From Hymenobacter monticola (GTDB taxonomy: Bacteria; Bacteroidota; Bacteroidia; Cytophagales; Hymenobacteraceae), in NCBI RefSeq assembly GCF_022811645.1, contig NZ_CP094534.1, forward strand, positions 3,968,001-4,032,000: a stretch of DNA of 64,000 nucleotides, in the 5' to 3' direction. Made by a program: the position numbers and the translations under genes. Each line of letters starts with the position of its first letter. The first letter of the stretch is position 1. Positions 56,687 through 64,000 of the stretch are shown one piece after another. The notes beneath the pieces were generated by a model. That model saw nothing but the letters and a program-made list of their open reading frames with translations. It did no database searches and had not been told where the DNA came from.

Positions 56687-57607
56687 CTATACGCGCACCA
56701 GGCCCGCGGGCGTGAGCTCCCGCTCGCCCTGCCAGCGGTAGGCCACCAGCTCGCCGCCCTTGGCCACGCTGTAGTCGAGGCACACGGAGTGCGGGGTGAG
56801 AATACGCGGCTCACCGCGCAGCCAGTAGTGGCCGAAGAAGACGGGCGTCTCGTCCTGGTAGTAGGCCGGACTGGGCAGGGCGGCCACGTCCACGGGCTGG
56901 CCGGCCAAGGCCGCGATGGGTTCGAGGTAATAGTCGTCGTAGGTGGCAGCTGCCGGGTCGCGCCACCAGGCGGTGCGCATCTTGGTGCGGCGGTGGCCGT
57001 CTTTGTCGAAGAAGTGGTGGTCGCCGGGCAGGTCGGTCTCGTGGCCTTTGAGGGTGATTTCAACGGCGTCCAGCTCGGCCGAGCCCTTGCGGCTGGCGCG
57101 CAGCAGAAACTCAGGCGTCAGGCGGTCGGTGGGCAGCCACTGGCGCAGCTGGGCAATGTAGCGGGCGTCCCAGCAGGCGTGCACCACGCGCAGTCCCGGC
57201 AACTCCAGGTACAGCGGCAGCTGCATGAACCAGGCCAGGTAGTCGAGCCACTCGGCAAACAGCTCCTTGCCATTAAAGGCGCGAATGGTTTCGAGGTGTT
57301 GCAGAATGTGGTGCGGCAGGTGGGGCCGCAGGTGCCCGCCGCTGGGGTCGAAGGTCCAGAAGTTGAGGGCATTGAACTCGTGGTTGCCCATCACGGCCAG
57401 GGCCGCGCCGCCGTCCACCATGCCGCGCACAATTTGCAGCGTCTCCCGGATGGCCGGGCCGCGGTCAATGAAATCGCCCAGAAAAATCACCTGCCGGCCG
57501 CCGGCGTGGCGGTATACGCCGGCGGCGTCGGGGGCGTAGTCGAGCTTTGTGAGCAGCTGGCGTAGCTCCGCGGCGTGGCCGTGAATGTCGCCGATGAGGT
57601 CGTACAT
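56687..57607 (-). CDS. Metallophosphoesterase
   Basis: A 306-residue calcineurin-like phosphoesterase from ATG 57607. The metal motifs are in order: DLIGDIHGH (4-11), FLGDFIDRG (about 45), VMGNHEFN (about 74) and later VHACWD and FFGHYW. The group includes bacterial diadenosine tetraphosphatase- and Ser/Thr phosphatase-like enzymes; the first motif GDIHG and the length of about 300 residues fit these. The substrate is not known. The family A repeat lies just upstream. Confidence 0.92.
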   Translation of the reverse strand: MYDLIGDIHGHAAELRQLLTKLDYAPDAAGVYRHAGGRQVIFLGDFIDRGPAIRETLQIVRGMVDGGAALAVMGNHEFNALNFWTFDPSGGHLRPHLPHHILQHLETIRAFNGKELFAEWLDYLAWFMQLPLYLELPGLRVVHACWDARYIAQLRQWLPTDRLTPEFLLRASRKGSAELDAVEITLKGHETDLPGDHHFFDKDGHRRTKMRTAWWRDPAAATYDDYYLEPIAALAGQPVDVAALPSPAYYQDETPVFFGHYWLRGEPRILTPHSVCLDYSVAKGGELVAYRWQGERELTPAGLVRV

Positions 57608-57674
57608 GGGGGCAGGGGAATAAGGAAGAGGAAATAGGGAACAGGTAACAAAAGAACGGCCTCTCACGGGTTTA

Positions 57675-57780
57675 GCTGTCATCCTGAACGCAGCGAAGGA
57701 CCTTCTCCTGTTTGAACGACTAGCACTAATTCAAACAGCGCCGGCGTGAGAAGGCCCTTCGCTGCGCTCAGGATGACAGC
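57675..57780. repeat. Long inverted repeat, family A (third copy)
   Basis: Arms of 33 bases at 57675-57707 and 57748-57780 (GCTGTCATCCTGAACGCAGC... and complement, two mismatches) with a 40-base loop. A variant with TCCTGAACG in place of TGCTGAGCG. Confidence 0.85.
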
Positions 57781-57810
57781 CAAAACAACAGTCGCCCCAT
57801 CCCCACCTTC

Positions 57811-59808
57811 CTACCCCGGCAGGCAGGCCACCAAGCCAAACCCCTTGGCTTCGGCCACGAAATGCAACGCCCCGCCGGCGTCCTCGGCGCGGCGGCGCAT
57901 GTTGGCCAGGCCGTGGCCGCCGGGGCGGGCGGTGGGAGCGGGGCCGGGGGCGTCGTCGCGCACGCGCAGGCAGAGCTGGCCGCCGCTTGCGCTCACCTGC
58001 ACCGTTACCTGGGTGGCGCCGTGGGCATGCTTCACCACGTTGTGCAAGGCTTCCTTAAAGATGAGGTACAGCGTTTGGCAGGTAACCAGCGAAGGGCGGC
58101 GAGCCGCGGCCGCGTCGCTCACGGCAAAGTCCACGGCCAGGCCTTGGGTGGTGAGAACTTCCTGGGCGTGGTCGCGCATGTGGGCCAGCACTTCCGGCAG
58201 CTCGGCGGCGCTGGCGTGCAGGCCCCACACCACATCGGCCATCTGGCGGGCGGCGCGGCGGCTGGTGTCGCTCAGGCGTTCGAGGCGGGCCAGGGTTTGG
58301 GCGGGGGCGGCGGGGGTTTCGCGCAGCAGGTCGCTTTGCAGGCTGATTTGGGTGAGCAGCGAGCCCACGTCGTCGTGCAGGTCGGCGGCCAGGCGGGCGC
58401 GCAGGGCCGCATCCTGCGTTTGCTGCTGTAGCAACTGCCGCCGCCGGTAGCGCCAAAACAGCCAGCCGGCTGCCAGCAGCGTGCCCAGCACCAGCGCGCC
58501 GATGCCCACCAGCTGGCGTTGCGTCTGCAGCTGCTCCAATTCCTGCTGCTGGCGGAGCAGGCGCTCGCGCTGGCGGGCCACGTTCAGCTCTACCTGGGTG
58601 CGCGAGCGGGTCGCGCGGGCCTGCACGGCGGCCAGGCGGCGGCGGGTGTCTTCGCCCCCGATGCTGTCGGCGTAGGCGCTGGCCAGCAGTTGCGCGCGGT
58701 AGGCGGCGTGGCCCTGCCCCAGGCGGTCGTGGGCCTGGGCCAGCACCTGGGCCGCGTCGCGGGCCTGCGGGCGCAGCTGGCCCGGCCCGGCAATGGCCAG
58801 CGCGAGGGCGGCGTAGCGGCGGGTGCTGTCGGCCCGGGCCGGCAGCCAGGCGCGGGCCAGCAGCAGGGCCGCCCGCGCCTCCATTTCGGGGCGTCTGGCG
58901 GCGTGGGCCTGGCGCAGCAGCCCCCGGCCGGCCGAGCGCGCGGCCGCGTAGTCGCCCAGGCGCTCGGTCATCTCGGCCATGCTGAGCTGCATGTCAATTA
59001 GGCCCGGCTTGTTGAACACCACCGCGTAGCTGGTCAGGGCCTGGCGGTACTGGTCGCGGGCGGTGCGCCACTGCTGCTGCTGGCGGCTCAGGTCGCCGGC
59101 CACCTGGTGCAGGTAGCCGGTCGAAAGCAGGTCGTGGGCGGCGGGGGCCAGGGGGCGGGCCTCGGCCACGTAGGCGCGGGCGGTGGCGTACTCGCCCAGG
59201 GCCAGCTCGATGCGCGCCGCCGTCACCAGCTGAAACAGCAGCACCCGGGGGCTGCCCAGGGCGCGGGCCAGCGCCAGCCCGTCGAGACTGGGCCCGAGGG
59301 CGGCGGCGTAGTTGCCCTGCTCCAGGTAAATGCGGGCCAGGTTGTAGTACACTCGCGTCTGGGTGTAGCGGTTGCCGGTGCGCTCGGCCAGGGGCAGCGC
59401 CAGCCGGGCCGAGGCAATGGCCGAGTCGTACTGGCTGTGCGCGCGCTGGTAGTAGCTCAGGTTGAACAGTGCCTCCAGTAGCCCGCGCTCGAAGCGCAGC
59501 TGCCGGGCCAGCCGCAGCGCCTGCCGCGTGAGCAGGAGTGAGGTGTCGGCCGCGTTCACGCGCAGGGCAAAGGCCAGGGTGTTGAGGCGGCCCACGCGTT
59601 GGGTGTCGGGGCGGGTGTCGCGGGCCAGCAGGCGGTTCAGGCTGTCGCGCACCACGGCCAGGCGCTTAAGGGGTAGCGGTGGCCCCTGTGCCCGGCCCTG
59701 GCCGGCGGCCAGCAGCAGGCCCAGCAGCAAGCCGAAGTAGAATAGCCGAGGCCCCGGGGCCAGGGGAGTGGGTAGTGCAGGCAAAGAAGGCAACGTAATT
59801 TTTGTCAT
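57811..59808 (-). CDS. TPR-containing sensor histidine kinase
   Basis: A 665-residue protein from ATG 59808. A signal peptide or anchor (PGPRLFYFGLLLGLLLAAGQGRAQ) is followed by about 350 residues of TPR-like helical repeats in the periplasm (ALFNLSYYQRAHSQYDSAIASARLALPLAERTG, YYNLARIYLEQGNYAAALGPSLDGLALARAL). Then comes a coiled coil, one membrane helix (VGIGALVLGTLLAAGWLFW), and a HisKA_3-type kinase with H478 in ADLHDDVGSLL. The ATPase N box is KEALHNVVKHAHG and the G box GGHGLANMRRR. The partner is expected to be a LuxR-type response regulator; none is within the window. Confidence 0.92.
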   Translation of the reverse strand: MTKITLPSLPALPTPLAPGPRLFYFGLLLGLLLAAGQGRAQGPPLPLKRLAVVRDSLNRLLARDTRPDTQRVGRLNTLAFALRVNAADTSLLLTRQALRLARQLRFERGLLEALFNLSYYQRAHSQYDSAIASARLALPLAERTGNRYTQTRVYYNLARIYLEQGNYAAALGPSLDGLALARALGSPRVLLFQLVTAARIELALGEYATARAYVAEARPLAPAAHDLLSTGYLHQVAGDLSRQQQQWRTARDQYRQALTSYAVVFNKPGLIDMQLSMAEMTERLGDYAAARSAGRGLLRQAHAARRPEMEARAALLLARAWLPARADSTRRYAALALAIAGPGQLRPQARDAAQVLAQAHDRLGQGHAAYRAQLLASAYADSIGGEDTRRRLAAVQARATRSRTQVELNVARQRERLLRQQQELEQLQTQRQLVGIGALVLGTLLAAGWLFWRYRRRQLLQQQTQDAALRARLAADLHDDVGSLLTQISLQSDLLRETPAAPAQTLARLERLSDTSRRAARQMADVVWGLHASAAELPEVLAHMRDHAQEVLTTQGLAVDFAVSDAAAARRPSLVTCQTLYLIFKEALHNVVKHAHGATQVTVQVSASGGQLCLRVRDDAPGPAPTARPGGHGLANMRRRAEDAGGALHFVAEAKGFGLVACLPG

Positions 59809-60006
59809 AAAACCGGAGCAGCCGGGGCCGCCCAGTGCGCGGCGGGGCCAACTGGCCGGGCAACGGCAGACCGGCGCGCGCTGCCCCGACGGCCGAACTT
59901 CCACTAACGAAATGCAGGCCCGCGCAGCTACTGCACGGACCTGTTCGAAGCCAAAATTACGGGCGAGCGGCTGGTTTTACCCGCTCAACGGAGCCTGCAC
60001 CTCGGC

Positions 60007-60639
60007 TTAGGCGTGGCTGCCACCGGGCACCAGCAGGGTGTAGGTGGGGCCCTGGGCGCTGGCCACCTCGTTGCGCTTCAGGTAATAGGCGAAGTAGTCG
60101 CGCTGCTCGGCCACGGCGGGCTCCCCGTTGGGGCGGTTGTCGAAATAGGGCAGGTGCGTGACGGTGGCCAGCAAAGAAAAATCCTTCTCGCCAGTGCGGC
60201 AGCACCAGATTTGCACGGCATCGAAGCCGCGCTTGACGCACTGAATGCTGGGGTGGATGCCGTCCATCTTCACCTTGAGCACGGGGGCCTCGGCGGCCAC
60301 GCGCTCGGCAGGCTTGGCTGGGGTGGTGGTCAGCTCCAGCAAGTCGAGAACCTCGGCCGGCACGTTCATCGTGTTTTTAATTTGCTTCACGCCGGCCCGC
60401 ACGGCCGTCGAGGTCAGCGTTTCCTGCGCGCTCAGGTTGCGCTGGGCTGTGTCGAGGGCCTTTTGCGCGGCGTCGCGCAGGCCTACCAAATCCAGCTCGG
60501 CCTGGGCCGCCTCGGCGGCTTCCTTATAGGTGCCGGCGGGCTGCTTGAGCAGGGTGGTGGCGTCGGCAATGGTGTCGACGAAGTTTTGAAGAAACAGCCG
60601 ACGCTCGGCCTCGCGGCGGGGGTACCAATCAATGGGCAT
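60007..60639 (-). CDS. Hypothetical protein
   Basis: A 210-residue cytoplasmic protein without a signal peptide. The first 90 residues are helical with a charged pattern (EAAEAAQAELDLVGLRDAAQKALDTAQRNLSAQE), the second half beta-rich, with PVLKVKMDGIHPSIQCVKRGFDAVQIWCCRTGEKDFSLLATVTHLPYFDN. The Asp-Asn-Arg-Pro and VQIWCCR segments recall a Bacteroidota protein type of unknown role with a fibronectin-like end. The 198 bases between it and the histidine kinase gene hold no other feature. Confidence 0.75.
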   Translation of the reverse strand: MPIDWYPRREAERRLFLQNFVDTIADATTLLKQPAGTYKEAAEAAQAELDLVGLRDAAQKALDTAQRNLSAQETLTSTAVRAGVKQIKNTMNVPAEVLDLLELTTTPAKPAERVAAEAPVLKVKMDGIHPSIQCVKRGFDAVQIWCCRTGEKDFSLLATVTHLPYFDNRPNGEPAVAEQRDYFAYYLKRNEVASAQGPTYTLLVPGGSHA

Positions 60640-61050
60640 GTGACAGGGGTAAAAAGTGAAGAAAAAAATAACGGTCCCGAAGGATGACTCAAAGCTATAC
60701 CCGTGCCAAGCCCAACCATGCGCGTATATCTACCTGATTAATAGGAGTAGTTTTACCTGATTTTCGTTGGCTCGGTCCGCAACCGGTGGGCCGGGACCGG
60801 ATGCGCTGCCTTCGGTGTAGGGTAGCCGGCCTGCGGGCCCCGCCACCCCCGTGCCGGGTAGCCCACCCGGCGCGCCTGCTCCGCTGGCGGCGGGGCCGTT
60901 CCCGCCACTGGCAGGGTAGGCCCCTAGTCCGGCGGGGCGGTTTTTGGCGGCGGCCGTGGGGCCCCCACCGGCAGCAGCATGCTCCCCGGCTGCGGCGGTG
61001 AACTTCTCGTTGGGCAAGCTGGACTCCCCGTGCCCGGCAGCGCGTTACCC

Positions 61051-61101
61051 GCCGGCAACGGGGCCCTCCGCACTCACTACGGGGAGGGCCCCGTTGCCGG
61101 C
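61051..61101. repeat. Perfect 19-bp stem-loop
   Basis: GCCGGCAACGGGGCCCTCC at 61051-61069 and its exact complement at 61083-61101, 13-base loop, with partial pairing continuing outward (GCG..TTACC / CAATGCGC). Confidence 0.75.
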
Positions 61102-61246
61102 AATGCGCTCCCCAATGGATGAAAGGGGCTTGCCCCTGTTTCCGGAAAGCCCGGCAATGTTATAATCAACGGCACAAACAGGTTTCGTGCGGCCGCTTCC
61201 ATCCGTTACACCCTTTTGGAACGTTTGAAGCGTGCCAAAATGCAGC

Positions 61247-61287
61247 GCACAAAAAGCCCCTGGCCAATGGCCAGGGGCTTTTTGTGC
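61247..61287. terminator. Terminator of the T9SS repeat protein
   Basis: GCACAAAAAGCCCCTGGCCA pairs with TGGCCAGGGGCTTTTTGTGC around one base; T tracts on both sides; 50 bases after the minus-strand stop. Confidence 0.9.
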
Positions 61288-61336
61288 AGGGCCCACCCTA
61301 ACATCCTGAACAAACAGGAACCTCAATCAGGCCGCG

Positions 61337-64000
61337 CTACTCCACCGTGAGGCGCAAGGCGCCGACGCCGGTCCGCGCCAGGTACACACCCACCGGCAGC
61401 CCGGCCGGCAGCGCCAGCGCGGCCGTGCCGGTGGCGTCGGCCGTGGCCGCGGCTACGGGGCGACCCAGTGCGTTATACACCGTCACCGCTGCGCCGGGGG
61501 CCGCCCCCGTGAGGATGGCCGCGCCGCCCTGGGCAGGGTTGGGAAACAGGCTTAGCCCGGCGGCTGCGCCGGTACGGGCAACGGTGCGCACGGGCGAGTA
61601 GCTGAACGTGCCGTCGGCGTCCACTTGCCGCAGGCGGTAGTAGAGGGTAGATGGGTGGGTTGGCGGGTTGGCGTCCAGCAGGGCGTAGGCGCGGGCGCTG
61701 CTGCTGTTGCCGGCCGCGGCCACCGTGCCAATGCCGGCAAAGCTTGCGCCGTCGGTGCTGCGCTCCACTTCAAACGCCTGGCTGTTTTGCTCCGAAGCCG
61801 TGGCCCAGGCCAAGCGCACGGCGGCCGGGCCGGCGAGGGCGGCGGTGAACTGCGTCAGCTCCACGGGCAGGGGCGCAAGGGCCGGCAGCGCCAAGCGGCC
61901 CAGCACGTTGATGACCGTGGCGGCGGGGGTAGTGAGGGTGGTGCTGCCAAACGTGGCCGTGGGCGTAATGGAGCCACCTATGTAGAGGCCGACGCCGCCC
62001 GTGGCAATGGCGAACGCCTGGTCGACCGCAGGACCGCCCCCGGCCACCGCCCCGCGGTTGACCAGGCCCCGGCCCCTGTCGGCGTAGCGGGCCACGAAGA
62101 TATCCCGGGCCCCGGCGCCGGGCAGGGTGGTACCCGCGATGGTCGCGCCCGCGCCGCTGGTGAAGAGCCCGGTCACGTACACGCTGGTGATGCCCGCGGC
62201 GCTGCTCACGGCCAGGCCCAGCCCCTGGTCGACGCCTTCGGCGCTGCCGCCTTCCACGGCGCCCCCGTTAGCTAGGCTGGTGCCATTATCGATGTACTTG
62301 GCCACGTACATATCCGCATTGCCTTTGCCGGCCAGCGCAGTGCCGGCAATGGTGGCGCCGGTGTTGCTCCCAAAATAGCCCGTGACGTATACGTTCGTAG
62401 TGGTGCCCACGCTGGCCAGGGCCAGGCCGATGCTGCCCGAGTCGGAGCCGGTGCCGCCGCCCGAAACCGCCCCGTTGCCCACCAGGCCGGTGCCATTATC
62501 GGTGTATTTGGCCACGTACATGTCCGAACCACCGGCCCCTGCCAGGGCGGTGCCGGCGATGCTGGCCCCCGTGTTGCTGGCGAAGAGGCCGGTCACGTAC
62601 ACGCTGGTGATGCCCGCGGCGCTGCTCACGGCCAGGCCCTCCGCCTGGTCGGTGCCGGTGCCGCCGCCGCTCACGGCGCCTGCCCCGACCAATCCCGCGC
62701 CGTTGTCGGTGTACTTGGCCACGTACATGTCGCGGCTTCCCGCCCCAGTGAGGGTGGTGCCGGCAATGCTGATGGGGTTCGCGGAGGTGCCGAAGGACCC
62801 GGCGATGTATACGCTGGTGGTGCTGCCGGTGCGGCTCAGGGCCAGGCCGTAGCAGTCATCCGCACCGGAGCCGCCGCCCCTCAGGGCCCCGCCGCCGGTA
62901 AGGCCGGTGCCCGTATCGGTGTACTTGGCCACGAAGAGGTCAGCATTTGTGCCGGTGCCGGTGAGGGTGCTGCCGGCAATGCCGGCGCTGGCGCTGCTGA
63001 CCGAGCCCGCGACGTACACGGTGGTGGTGCCCCCGGCGCTGCTCAAGGCGATGCGAATGGCTTGTTCATCGTTGACGCCACCGCCCTGCACGGCGCTGGT
63101 CCAGGCGCCGGCGGTGGCGTCCCACTTGGCCACAAACAGGTCGGACAAGCCCGCACTCAGCAGCTGGATGTCGCCGAAGGCCACCTGTCCGTCAAAGTAG
63201 CCGGTCAGGTACACGTTGCCGGTGCCGGCTTCCACGGCCAGGTCCCGCACGATGGAGGTGCCGCCGTGCAGCGGGAAGGCAATGGGTTGCCAGGCCAGGG
63301 TGCCCGCGTCAAGCGGGGCCAGGATGCCGGAAGTCGGCGGGGTGGCCATGGCCGGGCTGCTGCCAAAGTAGGCCATGTTGCTGAAGGTGCTCGTTGCCAG
63401 GTACACGGTGCTCGCCGTGGCGGCCAGGGCCGCCCCTTGCTCAATGCCAGTACCGCCGGCGCGCACGGCCCCGCCGCTGGTAAGGCCCGTGCCGCTGTCG
63501 GTGTACTTGGCCACGAAAATGTCGAGTGTATTGACTGGCCCGACCGCGGTCAGGGTCGTCCCGGCCACACCGGCAGGGGCGCCGCTTTCAATGTAGCCCG
63601 TCACATACACGCTGGTAGTGCTCCCGGCGCTGGCCACAGCAATGGCATTGCCGCCGTCGGTGCGCGGGCCGCCACCAGTGCGGGCCCCGGCCCCGACCAG
63701 GCCCGTGCCGCTGTCGGTGTACTTCGCTACGAAGATGTCAAGGCTACCGGCGCCAACTAGGGTGCTGCCTGCGATGCGGGCGCCGGAGTTCGTGTTGAAG
63801 TAGCCCGTGACGTACACACTGTTGGTGTTCCCGCTTTGAGCGACAGCAATGCCGCTGCCTTGGTCAAAGCTGCTGCTGCCGCCGCCCACGGCTCCGCCGC
63901 CGCTCAGGCCGGCACCGGTATCGGTGTATTTGGCTACGAAGACGTCGTACGTGCCTTCTCCAACCATGTTGGTGCCCGCAATGGTGTTGCGGTGCTGCTG
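61337..64000 (-). CDS. Large repeat protein with T9SS type A sorting domain (5' end outside the window)
   Basis: At least 887 residues; the frame continues past the window edge ([23 protein letters not shown] is already inside a repeat). About nine units of 60-70 residues follow the pattern [60 protein letters not shown], an SBBP-like beta-propeller array. One stretch (about residues 190-290 of the visible part) differs and contains [19 protein letters not shown]. Then [41 protein letters not shown], a fibronectin-like module usual before sorting domains, and the C-terminal [10 protein letters not shown] sorting domain. It is secreted by T9SS; a surface adhesin is likely. Confidence 0.9.
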   Translation of the reverse strand, partial: QQHRNTIAGTNMVGEGTYDVFVAKYTDTGAGLSGGGAVGGGSSSFDQGSGIAVAQSGNTNSVYVTGYFNTNSGARIAGSTLVGAGSLDIFVAKYTDSGTGLVGAGARTGGGPRTDGGNAIAVASAGSTTSVYVTGYIESGAPAGVAGTTLTAVGPVNTLDIFVAKYTDSGTGLTSGGAVRAGGTGIEQGAALAATASTVYLATSTFSNMAYFGSSPAMATPPTSGILAPLDAGTLAWQPIAFPLHGGTSIVRDLAVEAGTGNVYLTGYFDGQVAFGDIQLLSAGLSDLFVAKWDATAGAWTSAVQGGGVNDEQAIRIALSSAGGTTTVYVAGSVSSASAGIAGSTLTGTGTNADLFVAKYTDTGTGLTGGGALRGGGSGADDCYGLALSRTGSTTSVYIAGSFGTSANPISIAGTTLTGAGSRDMYVAKYTDNGAGLVGAGAVSGGGTGTDQAEGLAVSSAAGITSVYVTGLFASNTGASIAGTALAGAGGSDMYVAKYTDNGTGLVGNGAVSGGGTGSDSGSIGLALASVGTTTNVYVTGYFGSNTGATIAGTALAGKGNADMYVAKYIDNGTSLANGGAVEGGSAEGVDQGLGLAVSSAAGITSVYVTGLFTSGAGATIAGTTLPGAGARDIFVARYADRGRGLVNRGAVAGGGPAVDQAFAIATGGVGLYIGGSITPTATFGSTTLTTPAATVINVLGRLALPALAPLPVELTQFTAALAGPAAVRLAWATASEQNSQAFEVERSTDGASFAGIGTVAAAGNSSSARAYALLDANPPTHPSTLYYRLRQVDADGTFSYSPVRTVARTGAAAGLSLFPNPAQGGAAILTGAAPGAAVTVYNALGRPVAAATADATGTAALALPAGLPVGVYLARTGVGALRLTVE

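Larger units (their letters stand above)
60640..61336. other. 697-bp stretch without a convincing gene
   Basis: A Gly/Ala/Pro-only frame of 95 codons (60730-61017, minus) exists but looks like a by-product of GC-rich, low-complexity DNA made of CCGG, CCCGTGCCGG and similar words. The stretch contains a perfect stem-loop (61051-61101) and the terminator of the next gene (61247-61287). I see no RNA gene or coding remnant that I can support. Confidence 0.5.

Noticed and set aside
60730..61017. Minus-strand frame of 95 codons rich in Gly, Ala and Pro
   Set aside because: Composition follows from GC-rich low-complexity DNA; no domain, no signal, no partner gene.

Overview
The window looks like chromosome of a GC-rich member of the Bacteroidota, most likely Hymenobacter or a close relative in Cytophagales. 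The evidence is high GC coding DNA, Bacteroidota-type promoter boxes (TAnnTTTG), secreted proteins ending in type IX secretion (T9SS) sorting domains of both the A and B kind, many lipoproteins with a Leu-x-Ser-Cys or similar lipobox, a malate:quinone oxidoreductase, a fused alpha/beta E1 dehydrogenase, and a class A RNase P RNA gene. Genus assignment is inference; no 16S rRNA gene is present.

Layout. 1-9.5 kb: fragment of a gene, a lipoprotein, an F420/NADP-oxidoreductase-like protein, a voltage-gated K+ channel with a zinc ribbon tail, then a divergent pair of carbohydrate genes (PL1 pectate lyase lipoprotein and GH63-like glucosidase) sharing an intergenic region with a perfect 30-bp palindrome, then an MscS channel and a hydrolase. 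9.6-16.7 kb: GrpB-like protein, TlpA thioredoxin, zinc-dependent phospholipase C-like protein, a Cys/His secreted protein, a membrane acyltransferase broken by one in-frame TAG, PAP2 phosphatase and small secreted proteins. 16.8-21 kb: a GH85 endo-beta-N-acetylglucosaminidase with PKD, LamG and T9SS modules, followed by a second gene that is a duplicate of its LamG-T9SS tail. 21-30.3 kb: nicotinamidase, two SDR enzymes, GNAT acetyltransferase, ohrR-ohr peroxide module, malate:quinone oxidoreductase and L-asparaginase. 30.4-45.4 kb: tRNA-Ser(GGA), a 1.2-kDa-residue-scale T9SS type B protein, UMF1-type transporter, DinB protein, amidohydrolase, AMP nucleosidase, an orphan HSDR_N protein, LTA-synthase-like sulfatase, alanine dehydrogenase, VOC protein under a perfect 21-bp palindrome, DUF1573 protein. 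45.6-64 kb: fused E1 dehydrogenase, LuxE/PaaK acyl-protein synthetase, sigma-54-type response regulator without HTH, PQQ-type sugar dehydrogenase with a cytochrome c, a striking 41-bp tandem array ending in a 52-bp perfect palindrome, rnpB, M1 peptidase, metallophosphoesterase, TPR sensor kinase and the 3' part of a large repeat-containing T9SS protein running off the window.

Most genes are single or in pairs of housekeeping type; clear functional groupings are ohrR-ohr (organic peroxide defence), sugar dehydrogenase plus cytochrome c (periplasmic sugar oxidation), the divergent PL1/GH63 pair, and the GH85/LamG pair (glycan attack by secreted proteins). Intergenic space is unusually rich in long inverted repeats of several families, many of them lying exactly between convergent genes or wrapped around terminators. 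I found no CRISPR array, phage, transposase, integrase or defence island, and no cluster that I can defend as a complete new system; the best unexplained structures are the 41-bp palindromic array near rnpB, the two perfect operator-like palindromes and the inverted-repeat families.
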